Positions 7,398-13,962 of a stretch of DNA of 13,980 nt are shown here, one piece after another. The notes beneath the pieces were generated by a model. It had not been told where the DNA came from, did not search any database, and was given only the letters and a program-made list of their open reading frames with translations. The DNA is from JANFXS01 sp022791155 (GTDB lineage Bacteria > Bacillota > Clostridia > Lachnospirales > Anaerotignaceae): assembly GCA_949743895.1 (NCBI GenBank), contig CATJUX010000092.1, positions 1-13,980 of the forward strand, read 5' to 3'. Numbering within the stretch: the stretch's first letter is position 1; each line of letters starts with the position of its first letter. The position numbers and the translations under genes are program-made.

Positions 7398-7426
7398 AAA
7401 AACCAATCCGGTCAGGCTGGATTGGT
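7398..7426 (-). terminator. terminator after the lipoprotein gene
   Basis: On the minus strand ACCAATCC (7419-7426) pairs with GGATTGGT (7402-7409) over 8 bp, followed by a T run (plus-strand A run 7398-7402). It lies 46 bases after the lipoprotein stop. The stretch 7203-7397 shows no gene and must carry the kinase promoter, but no convincing boxes were found. Confidence 0.85.
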
Positions 7427-7471
7427 GTTCATCATTGTTTGTTTTGAATGTTCAATTTTCGGTTTTCAATT

Positions 7472-8104
7472 TTAGTTCACATCATTTGAGTTTGCTTCTT
7501 CAATTATGCTGCCGGTTTTGGCATCCACAAACTGAACGTTTATGTTGTCAGACGGCGTGCCGTTGAACGAGCCATACATGCCGCCATATGCATAGCACAC
7601 AATTGTGACAAATGAGTCCACAAGGCCAACTTCGCCATTTTCGAGAGAAATTTTGAAAACGGTGTAATCGTCATTGGCTTCAATTGAAGTTATGTTTGGA
7701 TAGTCCTCCGATTCAGCGATCTCCTGAAAGCTTTCTTCAAACGAGGATTTGAGGTCGGCCATGAGTTCGTTGTGTTTTGATTTGCTCATGACATATGTGA
7801 CAGAGCCATCGTCATTGAGCGTTGCCGATTTGAAGCCGTTTTCTTTGACATATTGATCTTCTTTTTCCTGTGTTGTTTCGCCAACAATTTCTGAATTGAG
7901 CGTGATTGTCACATCAAACAGGCCAGGATCGGCTTGGACAGACGGCTTTGACGCATCGTCATTTTCGGGCTTTTCGGGGTCTGCTTCAGAAACTGTGTTT
8001 GAAGCGGGAACGGCGTTGTTTTGAGACGACACATTGTTGTCATTGCAGGAACAAAGAGATAGGGCGGTTAAGAAAGACAGAAAAACACCAAAAAATTTTT
8101 TCAT
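7472..8104 (-). CDS. lipoprotein of unknown function
   Basis: This is a 210-residue predicted lipoprotein. Residues 1-19 are a lipoprotein signal (MKKFFGVFLSFLTALSLCS) with lipobox LCSC, giving lipid-modified Cys20. Residues 21-60 are a low-complexity Ser/Asn/Pro/Asp-rich tether. The folded part (about 62-205) begins DVTITLNSEIVGETTQEKEDQYVKE and continues with DDGSVTYVMSKSKHNELMADLK; this pattern of a beta strand, an alpha region and a moderately hydrophobic segment around VTIVCYAYGGMYG (about 166-178) resembles hypothetical lipoproteins I recall from other Clostridia, but I know no function. It would be anchored on the outer face of the membrane. AAAGGA precedes the ATG. It lies 90 bases after 8195-8611 in the same direction, so the two may be co-transcribed. 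Confidence 0.8.
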   Translation of the reverse strand: MKKFFGVFLSFLTALSLCSCNDNNVSSQNNAVPASNTVSEADPEKPENDDASKPSVQADPGLFDVTITLNSEIVGETTQEKEDQYVKENGFKSATLNDDGSVTYVMSKSKHNELMADLKSSFEESFQEIAESEDYPNITSIEANDDYTVFKISLENGEVGLVDSFVTIVCYAYGGMYGSFNGTPSDNINVQFVDAKTGSIIEEANSNDVN

Positions 8105-8128
8105 AATGATTTGTCCTTTCCATAGAAA

Positions 8129-8134
8129 ATTATA
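8129..8134 (-). promoter_or_regulatory. possible -10 box before the lipoprotein gene
   Basis: A perfect TATAAT on the minus strand lies 25 bases before the lipoprotein start, but no acceptable -35 box sits 16-18 bases upstream, and the distance leaves a very short leader. The lipoprotein may instead be read from the promoter of the gene ahead of it. Confidence 0.25.
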
Positions 8135-8194
8135 TAAACATTGAAATTTTTGTGTTGTGAACAGTGATTTTTGTGGACATGTCTGTTTTGAAAC

Positions 8195-8611
8195 TCAAAA
8201 AAACAGCCCTTCGATTATGTTGACAAATGAGTCTTTTTCTTTTAAGGAATGTGGCTTTCCGTTTTGCCATACGGTTGTGCCGTTTGCCTCAATTGTTGTG
8301 GTTTCTCCGTTTTTTGTTTCATAGGTCAATGTGACAACAGGGGTTCCTTCTTCTTTTTTGCCAAAAAGCTGATGGTTCAAAAGACCGGTGCTTTTCACAA
8401 GAAGTTCTATGTTTGCCTCATCGGCAATTTCTATTTTTTCAGTGCTGTTATATGTGATTGTGATCATTTTTATGTTTTCTTTTTTGGGGATTTTTGTGAC
8501 AGGAACTCCATGAAACGCAATCCAAACAAATGTGTTGAGCACGCATGACAAAACAAGAACAAGCAATGTGTTCCATGAAAAAAACTTCCACACGCGTTTT
8601 TCCTTTTTCAT
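8195..8611 (-). CDS. small single-pass membrane protein of unknown function
   Basis: This 138-residue protein has a basic start (MKKEKRVWK) and one membrane segment at about 12-34 (WNTLLVLVLSCVLNTFVWIAF), followed by an outside domain of about 100 residues. That domain is rich in beta strands and threonine (MITITYNSTEKIEIADE, VVTLTYETKNGETTTIEANG, then HSLKEKDSFVNIIEGLFF). It looks like a small anchored sensor or binding domain; I do not recognise the family. GAGGAG lies 11 nt before the ATG, slightly far. It is followed in the same direction by the lipoprotein gene, also an outer-surface protein. Confidence 0.7.
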   Translation of the reverse strand: MKKEKRVWKFFSWNTLLVLVLSCVLNTFVWIAFHGVPVTKIPKKENIKMITITYNSTEKIEIADEANIELLVKSTGLLNHQLFGKKEEGTPVVTLTYETKNGETTTIEANGTTVWQNGKPHSLKEKDSFVNIIEGLFF

Positions 8612-8942
8612 GATATAACACTCTCCTCAATGACGGTTTTTTGCGCACAAATTTCAATTTGGAAACGCCACTGTTTTTGCCAATTAAAGGCAATTCAACT
8701 GAATATAATTTTAACACAAGTGTCAGCCGGCTTCAAGCTGTATTGTTCAACGTTTTGTGCTTTGAAGCTTCCAATTGAAGAAATTTGTTTGCTTTTTTGC
8801 ACAAAAAAATGCATGTTTGAATTGTTTGTGGCACGAATGGCTTTTTTTCAGCAAGTGTGTGTGATAAAATTAAACAAAGTTTGGTTTGGAACCGGAAAAA
8901 TTGAAAACATATTTAAGCTGAAATTTCAAAGGAGTGTTTGTT
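8612..8942. other. divergent intergenic region, AT-rich
   Basis: No gene is seen in these 331 bases. Visible elements are a dyad TTGCC-7 nt-GGCAA at 8677-8693, which could be an operator, and a perfect TATAAT at 8704-8709 on the plus strand without a matching -35. It separates the minus-strand membrane protein from the plus-strand flavoprotein and so must hold both promoters. Confidence 0.5.
8842..8870 (+). promoter_or_regulatory. candidate extended -10 promoter for the flavoprotein operon
   Basis: TGATAAAAT (8862-8870) fits an extended -10 element (TG, one base, TAAAAT). The -35 position (8842-8847) is a T run with little similarity to TTGACA. It would give a leader of about 65 bases ahead of AAAGGAG at 8928-8934. 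Confidence 0.4.
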
Positions 8943-9509
8943 ATGTCAAAAGAAGTTTGGAAACCTGGAACAATGGTATATCCCGTGCCGGCAGTTATGG
9001 TGAGCTGTGGAAGCATGGAGGGCGAAAAAAACATAATCACAATTGCATGGACTGGAACAATAAACACAGATCCGGCCATGACATATATATCAGTGCGGCC
9101 CGGAAGACATTCGCACCACATGATAAAGGAAACAGGCGAGTTTGTGATCAATCTCACAACAAGCAGGCTGGCAAAGGCATGTGACTATTGCGGCGTTAAA
9201 AGCGGAGCAGATGTGGACAAGTTCCGCCAGTGCGGGCTCACCCCTGCAAAGGCCTCCAAAGTTGGCGCGCCAATCATATATGAAAGCCCTGTGAACATAG
9301 AATGCAGGGTCAAAGACATAATTCCGCTGGGGAGCCATGACATGTTTTTGGGCGAAGTTGTGGCAGTTGACGTGAACGGCGAGCTCATTGACGAAAGCGG
9401 CAAATTTAATTTTAATGACACATGCCCAATATGCTATAGCCATGGGCGATATTTTGAAATTGGAAAAAATATAGGCAAGTTTGGCTTTTCTGTTCAAAAA
9501 AAGAAATGA
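8943..9509 (+). CDS. flavin reductase family protein (FMN-binding split barrel)
   Basis: This is a 188-residue cytoplasmic flavoprotein of the flavin-reductase/flavoredoxin-like family, which binds FMN and passes electrons between NAD(P)H or ferredoxin-like donors and acceptors. Family features: PVPAVMVSCG (15-24) opening the barrel, NIITIAWTGTINTDPAM (30-46) and ISVRPGRHSHHMIKETGEFVINL (49-71) in the flavin-binding region, and the closing HGRYFEIGKNIGKFGFSV (167-184). Several cysteines (22, 80, 83, 97, 121, 161, 164) are present; CPIC at 161-164 could bind metal but this is a guess. The physiological substrate is unknown. ATG at 8943 is chosen because AAAGGAG sits 8 nt upstream; the in-frame GTG at 8934 overlaps that site. 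thpR follows after 37 bases. Confidence 0.88.
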   Translation: MSKEVWKPGTMVYPVPAVMVSCGSMEGEKNIITIAWTGTINTDPAMTYISVRPGRHSHHMIKETGEFVINLTTSRLAKACDYCGVKSGADVDKFRQCGLTPAKASKVGAPIIYESPVNIECRVKDIIPLGSHDMFLGEVVAVDVNGELIDESGKFNFNDTCPICYSHGRYFEIGKNIGKFGFSVQKKK

Positions 9510-9546
9510 CAAAATTGGGAAGACGTTGTTATTGCAGGAGGGTTTT

Positions 9547-10131
9547 ATGAGAGTTTTTATTGCAGTGGAGTTTAAGCCGGAAATTAAAAAATATTTGAAT
9601 GAAGTTGGCGAAAATGTCAAAAAACTTTCGCGCCGGGGAAATTTCACGTCTGAAAACAATTTTCATTTGACAGTCAGGTTCATTGGCGAAATTCCAAGGG
9701 AGGAACTTTCGTATGTTTCAGAGGCAGTGGGTGAGGCGGCTCTGAGAAGCCACGCTTTTGAACTGAGGCTTGACAATTTGGGGTTTTTTCCGAGAGGGAA
9801 AAGGGCAATTGTGTGGGTTGGAACAAAGGAAAACAATGAGCTTCAAAAACTTTTTGCCAACGTTGAAAAGTCGCTTCAGAAGCAGGGCTTTTCAAGAGAG
9901 AAAAGAGGCTTGAAGCCGCACATAACATTGGGGCGTGAAATTGAGCTGACAGAGAGCTTTGACGCTGTGAAGGAGAAAATTGGAATTGAAGAATTGAGTA
10001 TAAGCGTGGACAAAGTTTCCGTCATGGAAAGTTTGCGCGTTGATGGAAAGCTTGTGTATAGAATGGTTTCGGCCTTTAACTTGCGCCCCAACCGATCCGC
10101 CAAAGGCGCCGAAAGTTGCGAGGATTTTTGA
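9547..10131 (+). CDS. thpR: RNA 2',3'-cyclic phosphodiesterase
   Basis: This 194-residue member of the 2H phosphoesterase superfamily (LigT/ThpR type) opens 2',3'-cyclic phosphate ends on RNA. The two catalytic HxTx motifs are His40-Leu-Thr42-Val (HLTVRFIGE) and His125-Ile-Thr127-Leu (HITLGRE), about 85 residues apart as usual. The N-terminus MRVFIAVEF matches the family start exactly, which supports ATG at 9547, with AGGAGG at 9536-9541. An upstream in-frame ATG at 9481 would overlap the end of the flavoprotein gene and lacks a ribosome site. The C-terminal 15 residues (PNRSAKGAESCEDF) extend beyond the usual fold. It is likely co-transcribed with the flavoprotein, with no obvious functional link. 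Confidence 0.92.
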   Translation: MRVFIAVEFKPEIKKYLNEVGENVKKLSRRGNFTSENNFHLTVRFIGEIPREELSYVSEAVGEAALRSHAFELRLDNLGFFPRGKRAIVWVGTKENNELQKLFANVEKSLQKQGFSREKRGLKPHITLGREIELTESFDAVKEKIGIEELSISVDKVSVMESLRVDGKLVYRMVSAFNLRPNRSAKGAESCEDF

Positions 10132-10172
10132 GGAGCAAAAATTTGAGCATTTTTTTGATTTTTCAGCCCGCC

Positions 10173-10194
10173 TTGTTAAATAAGTGTTTAACAA
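10173..10194. promoter_or_regulatory. perfect dyad TTGTTAAA - 6 nt - TTTAACAA
   Basis: The two 8-bp arms (10173-10180 and 10187-10194) are perfect inverted repeats separated by TAAGTG, and a T run follows at 10197. It resembles Rex-type half-sites (TTGTTAA / TTAACAA), but the gap between those 7-bp halves is 8 instead of 4. It could also be a weak AT-rich terminator for thpR, whose stop lies 41 bases upstream. Confidence 0.45.
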
Positions 10195-10440
10195 AGTTTT
10201 TGAACGGTTTTGTGACGTTTGTGCTTGTGCGAACATAAATGTGGCGTGTTTTGATTTTGTGCCTTTGCACAAATTGAATTGAATTTATGTTCAAATTTGT
10301 GGCGCAAAGTTCATGGAGTAAATTTTGGAATCAAAAATTGGATAAAAATTTCATAATATTTTGAAACGCATATCACTGCGGCAAAACAAAGGCAGCTTTT
10401 TGCAAAGACACCTTTTGTGCCCGCCGGACACATAAAAAAC

Positions 10441-10469
10441 TTGACAACGGGCTGACAAATTGTTAACAT
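10441..10469 (+). promoter_or_regulatory. sigma-A promoter of the acyl-CoA dehydrogenase-etfBA operon
   Basis: A perfect -35 TTGACA (10441-10446), a 17-bp spacer and a good -10 TAACAT (10464-10469) give a predicted start near 10476 and a leader of about 135 bases. The -10 lies within the small palindrome TGTTAACA (10462-10469), a possible operator. Confidence 0.8.
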
Positions 10470-10562
10470 AGAATTTAGAATTTTGTTAATAATAAATCAT
10501 TTTGCGGTGCATTTCAAACATGGTTTCTCAAAAGAAATTCCGCTTGTTAAATTTGTTACCAT

Positions 10563-10590
10563 AAATTATCGTCTATGATAATTTTTTATA
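10563..10590 (+). other. leader stem-loop just before the ribosome site of the operon
   Basis: AAATTATC (10563-10570) pairs perfectly with GATAATTT (10577-10584) around a 6-nt loop, followed by TTTATA. It lies 12 bases upstream of AAAGGAGG (10597-10604). It could be a leader-stabilising hairpin, a weak attenuator, or simply an operator dyad; it is AT-rich, so termination would be weak. Confidence 0.45.
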
Positions 10591-10610
10591 ATTTAAAGGA
10601 GGAAAGATTA

Positions 10611-11753
10611 ATGGATTTTACATTATCAAAGGAACACAAATTGTTACAGGAAATGTATAGAAAATTCGCCGAAACCGAAGTTAAACCTTTGGCCGAAGAA
10701 GTTGATGAGGAAGAAAAAGTTCCATACGAAACAGTTAAAAAACTCGCCAAATATGGCATGCTGGGAATTCCTTTCCCAAAACAGTATGGCGGTCAGGGAG
10801 GCGACGTTCTTTCATATGCTATGTGCGTTGAGGAAATGGCAAAGGTCTGCGCCACAACATCCGTTATCATTTCCGCCCACACATCACTTTGCGCCAACCC
10901 AATCTATGAATTTGGCACAGAAGAACAAAAAATGAAATATCTTGTTCCATTGGCAAAAGGCGAAAAAATTGGAGCTTTCGGCCTCACAGAGCCAGGCGCC
11001 GGCACAGACGCCAGCGGACAGCAGACAAAAGCCGTTCTTGAAGGCGACCACTATGTGCTCAACGGCTCCAAAATTTTCATCACAAACGCCGGCTTTGCAG
11101 ACATATTCATCATCATTGCCATGACAGACAAATCAAAAGGCACAAGAGGCATTTCAGCATTCATTGTTGAAAAAGACTTCCCGGGCTTCTCTGTTGGAAA
11201 ACATGAAAAGAAAATGGGCATCAAAGGCTCCTCAACATGCGAGCTCATCATGGAAAACTGCATTGTTCCAAAAGGAAACCTCCTTGGACAGGAAGGCAAG
11301 GGCTTTGGCATTGCCATGAAAACTCTTGACGGCGGCCGCATTGGAATTGCCGCTCAGGCTCTCGGAATTGGCGAGGGCGCCATTGACGAAACAATCAAAT
11401 ATGTCAAAGAAAGAAAACAGTTCAACAAGAGACTTTCTCAATTCCAGAACACTCAGTTTGAACTTGCTGAAATGAAAACAAAAATGGATGCCGCACAGCT
11501 TCTCGTTTACAGAGCTGCATGCGCCAAAGAAGCCAAAGAGCCATATGGTCACCTTGCTGCCATGGCAAAAATGTTTGCTGCAACAGCCGCAAGTGACGTG
11601 ACAAGAAGATGTCTCCAGCTCCACGGCGGCTATGGCTATACAAGAGAATATCCAATTGAAAGAATGATGCGTGACGCTAAAATCACGGAGATTTATGAGG
11701 GCACAACAGAAGTTCAAAAGATGGTTGTGGCTTCTTATCTCAAAGTTAACTGA
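10611..11753 (+). CDS. short-chain acyl-CoA dehydrogenase (butyryl-CoA dehydrogenase-like)
   Basis: This 380-residue FAD enzyme works between an acyl-CoA and its 2-enoyl-CoA, with electrons exchanged through electron-transfer flavoprotein. Visible features: N-terminal helical domain (1-120), middle barrel with GAFGLTEPGAGTDAS (121-135) and FITNAG (156-161), C-terminal helical domain with QLHGGYGYTREYPIERMMRDAKITEIYEGTTEVQ (336-369). Glu363 in YEGTTEVQ is the catalytic base, in the position used by short-chain enzymes. Length equals the family norm. In anaerobes this arrangement usually runs as a reductase: butyryl-CoA formation (bcd) or, in propionate producers, acryloyl-CoA to propionyl-CoA (acr). 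The sequence alone does not separate these, and crt and hbd are not adjacent downstream. ATG at 10611 follows AAAGGAGG; an in-frame ATG at 10575 lies in the leader hairpin region without a ribosome site. First gene of a three-gene operon. Confidence 0.95.
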   Translation: MDFTLSKEHKLLQEMYRKFAETEVKPLAEEVDEEEKVPYETVKKLAKYGMLGIPFPKQYGGQGGDVLSYAMCVEEMAKVCATTSVIISAHTSLCANPIYEFGTEEQKMKYLVPLAKGEKIGAFGLTEPGAGTDASGQQTKAVLEGDHYVLNGSKIFITNAGFADIFIIIAMTDKSKGTRGISAFIVEKDFPGFSVGKHEKKMGIKGSSTCELIMENCIVPKGNLLGQEGKGFGIAMKTLDGGRIGIAAQALGIGEGAIDETIKYVKERKQFNKRLSQFQNTQFELAEMKTKMDAAQLLVYRAACAKEAKEPYGHLAAMAKMFAATAASDVTRRCLQLHGGYGYTREYPIERMMRDAKITEIYEGTTEVQKMVVASYLKVN

Positions 11754-11776
11754 TGCTGAAAGGGGATTAATATCTT

Positions 11777-12568
11777 ATGAAAATAGTTGTATGTATAAAA
11801 CAAGTTCCGGATACAACAGAAGTTAAGCTTGACCCGGTTACAAACACTCTTATAAGAGACGGTGTTCCAAGCATTATCAATCCTGACGACAAAGCAGGAA
11901 TTGAGGCTGCACTTCAGCTCAAAGAAAAAACAAACGGCACTGTCACAGTTGTTTCAATGGGCCCGCCACAGGCCGACGTTGCTTTGAGAGAAGCGCTTGC
12001 AATGGGCTGCGACAACGCCATTCTTGTCAGCGACAGAGCTTTCGGCGGCGCCGACACATGGGCAACTTCATCAACAATTGCCGCCGCGCTCAAAAAACTT
12101 GACTATGACGTCATCATCACAGGCCGTCAGGCCATTGACGGCGACACAGCACAGGTTGGCCCTCAAATTGCCGAGCATTTGGGCATTCCACAGGTTAGCT
12201 ATGCAGAGGAACTTGAGGTTGAAGGCGACAAGCTTGTTGTTAAGAGACAGTTTGAAGACAGATACCACATAATTGAAGTTAAAATGCCTTGCCTCATCAC
12301 AGCTTTGGCAGAGCTTGCTGCTCCAAGATATATGTCAGTTGGCGGTGTTTTTGACGCCTATAGAGAAAAAGAAGTTAAAGTTTGGGGCCTTGCTGAAATT
12401 GAAGACACAGTTGACAAGGCAAATTTGGGCCTGAAAGGTTCCCCAACAAGAGTTAAACAGTCCTTCACAAAACAGGCAAAAGGCGCCGGGACAATATATA
12501 AAGACATCAGCGCCGATGAAGCTGTTGCAAAGATTGTTGAAAAATTGCAGGAAAAATATATCATCTGA
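11777..12568 (+). CDS. etfB: electron transfer flavoprotein, beta subunit
   Basis: This 263-residue smaller subunit of ETF pairs with EtfA to shuttle electrons to or from the dehydrogenase encoded upstream. It begins MKIVVCIKQVPDTTEVKLDP, typical of the family. VVSMGPPQADVALREALAMGCDNAILVSDRAFGGADTWATS (58-98) and GRQAIDGDTAQVGPQIAE (116-133) form the nucleotide-binding fold, which holds AMP in classical ETF and a second FAD in bifurcating ETF. LGLKGSPTRVKQSF (217-230) is the conserved C-terminal loop. The overall sequence is of the clostridial type in which electron bifurcation is known, but bifurcation cannot be concluded from it. It starts 23 bases after the dehydrogenase stop, with AAAGGGG as ribosome site. 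Confidence 0.95.
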   Translation: MKIVVCIKQVPDTTEVKLDPVTNTLIRDGVPSIINPDDKAGIEAALQLKEKTNGTVTVVSMGPPQADVALREALAMGCDNAILVSDRAFGGADTWATSSTIAAALKKLDYDVIITGRQAIDGDTAQVGPQIAEHLGIPQVSYAEELEVEGDKLVVKRQFEDRYHIIEVKMPCLITALAELAAPRYMSVGGVFDAYREKEVKVWGLAEIEDTVDKANLGLKGSPTRVKQSFTKQAKGAGTIYKDISADEAVAKIVEKLQEKYII

Positions 12569-12601
12569 TTTTGAACAAATCTTAGAAGGAGGATAACTTA
12601 C

Positions 12602-13609
12602 ATGAGTAAAGACGTATACGTTTTTGTTGAACAAAGAGACGGGGAAATTCAAAAGGTTGGCATCGAGCTTATTGGAAAAGCCAAAGATTTGGCAGCCGAT
12701 TTGGGCCAGAAGGTTGTTGCCATACTCCTCGGATCAAAAATTAAAGATAAAGCCGAGCTTTTGATTCAGCACGGCGCCGATGAGGTTGTCATTGTTGACC
12801 ATGAAATGCTTGCCGAATATGTTACAGAGCCTTACACAAAAGCGCTCTTTGAGGTTATCAAGGCTTGTGAGCCTGAAATCGTTCTTTATGGCGCTTCATC
12901 AATTGGCCGTGACCTTGCGCCACGTGTTTCAGCAAGAGTACATACAGGGCTCACAGCCGACTGCACAAAGCTTGAAATAGATCCTGAAACAAAACTCCTT
13001 GCCATGACACGTCCGGCATTCGGCGGAAACATAATGGCAACAATACTTTGCGAAAATCACCGCCCACAGATGGCCACAGTTCGCCCCGGCGTTATGAAAG
13101 CGCTTCCAAAAGACACAAGCGCCAAAGGCGAAGTTAAGGAAATTGCCGTTGAGCTTACAGACGCTGACATGAACGTTAAGATCAGAGAAGTCATCAAATC
13201 TGAAAAGAAAGCTGTTGACATCACAGAAGCTAAATATCTTGTGTCCGGCGGCCGTGGAATTGGCAGCGCTGATTTCTTCAACGTGCTTAAAGAGCTTGCC
13301 GACGTTCTTGGCGGCGAAATTTCTTCCTCAAGGGCCAATGTTGACGCCGGCTGGATCGACAGAAGCCGTCAGGTTGGACAGACAGGAAAAACTGTGCGCC
13401 CTGACCTCTACATGGCATGCGGAATTTCAGGCGCCATTCAGCACGTGGCCGGCATGGAAGGTTCCGAGCTCATCGTGGCAATCAACAAAAATGACACAGC
13501 TCCTATATTTGACATAGCCGATTTGGGCGTTGTTGGCGACGTTAAGGTCATCATCCCCAAACTGACAGAAGCCATCAGAAAAATAAAAGCTGAAAAAGCT
13601 GCTCAGTAA
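12602..13609 (+). CDS. etfA: electron transfer flavoprotein, alpha subunit
   Basis: This is the 335-residue large ETF subunit. Residues 1-195 are the N-terminal ETF domain (DVYVFVEQRDGEIQKVGIEL, then RDLAPRVSARVHTGLTADCT at about 103-122). Residues about 205-330 bind FAD: SGGRGIG (215-221), SSRANVDAGWIDRSRQVGQTGKTVRPDLY (242-270) and CGISGAIQHVAGM (273-285), the standard FAD loop. Length is typical, without the extra N-terminal ferredoxin domain found in some anaerobes. AAGGAGG precedes the ATG, and it starts 33 bases after etfB. Order dehydrogenase-etfB-etfA is the common clostridial arrangement. Confidence 0.95.
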   Translation: MSKDVYVFVEQRDGEIQKVGIELIGKAKDLAADLGQKVVAILLGSKIKDKAELLIQHGADEVVIVDHEMLAEYVTEPYTKALFEVIKACEPEIVLYGASSIGRDLAPRVSARVHTGLTADCTKLEIDPETKLLAMTRPAFGGNIMATILCENHRPQMATVRPGVMKALPKDTSAKGEVKEIAVELTDADMNVKIREVIKSEKKAVDITEAKYLVSGGRGIGSADFFNVLKELADVLGGEISSSRANVDAGWIDRSRQVGQTGKTVRPDLYMACGISGAIQHVAGMEGSELIVAINKNDTAPIFDIADLGVVGDVKVIIPKLTEAIRKIKAEKAAQ

Positions 13610-13629
13610 ATTAAGTTTATAACAATGTT

Positions 13630-13672
13630 CAGGCAAGTTCTCTGCTCATAAAACGGGATTGGGACTTGCCTG
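13630..13672 (+). terminator. stem-loop after etfA, possible terminator
   Basis: A perfect 9-bp stem CAGGCAAGT (13630-13638) / ACTTGCCTG (13664-13672) with a 25-nt loop lies 20 bases after the etfA stop. Only three T residues follow, so it is either a weak terminator or a structure that protects the 3' end of the mRNA. Confidence 0.5.
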
Positions 13673-13761
13673 TTTCAGCATAAAATATAATGGCTGAAGT
13701 TTGCCCCTGTCAACGAAAGGTTAAGCCCTTGATGAATGTGGAAAATTGATTGAACAAAAAC

Positions 13762-13863
13762 CGTTTCTCAGGGAAATTCGAGAGCTTGCTGTGTGAACCG
13801 CGTGAAAGCCGCGGCGCGGAACGAAGTGGAGCGTTTCCCGAAGGGAAATTCGAGAGCTTGCTG
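13762..13863. repeat. pair of 21-bp direct repeats, 72-bp period
   Basis: The 21 bases at 13771-13791 recur exactly at 13843-13863 (start GGGAAATTCG, end AGCTTGCTG). Similarity extends upstream, since both copies are preceded by CGTTTC (13762 and 13832). The period of 72 is a multiple of three, and the plus strand is open from 13750 through both copies to TGA at 13877-13879, where both repeats read GKFESLL. Between the copies lies a GC-rich island with CCGCG/CGCGG and GCGCGGAACGAAGTGGAGCG. Confidence 0.85.
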
Positions 13864-13915
13864 GTGTGGTTTAATTGATCAATTTCAGCCTTCAAAAATT
13901 GCATTTTTTAAGACC

Positions 13916-13962
13916 GTGGGAGGGGCAATCTCGGAGTTGCGAGGGCCGAATGCCCCTCCCAC
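13916..13962. other. GC-rich 12-bp stem-loop near the right edge
   Basis: GTGGGAGGGGCA (13916-13927) pairs perfectly with TGCCCCTCCCAC (13951-13962). The 23-nt loop contains a smaller hairpin CTCG/CGAG (13930-13943). No T run follows; ACCCTCCCCTG repeats part of the right arm. This could be the edge of a mobile or repeat element or of a structured RNA that continues beyond the window. Confidence 0.7.

Larger units (their letters stand above)
10132..10610. other. long intergenic region upstream of the acyl-CoA dehydrogenase operon
   Basis: No gene is seen in these 479 bases. They hold a perfect dyad at 10173-10194, an imperfect dyad at 10263-10309 (CTTTGC plus ACAAATTGA pairing with TCAAATTTGT and GCAAAG, with small bulges), a good sigma-A promoter at 10441-10469, and a stem-loop at 10563-10584 just before the ribosome site. 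No clear terminator for thpR was found. Confidence 0.6.

Noticed and set aside
13710..13904. Minus-strand 64-residue open frame containing a duplicated KLSNFP motif
   Set aside because: The frame runs through the direct repeats, whose 72-bp period automatically keeps it open. It has no ribosome site and no recognisable domain.
13916..13962. Rho-independent terminator at the right-edge stem-loop
   Set aside because: The stem is strong, but the loop is large and no T run follows on either strand.
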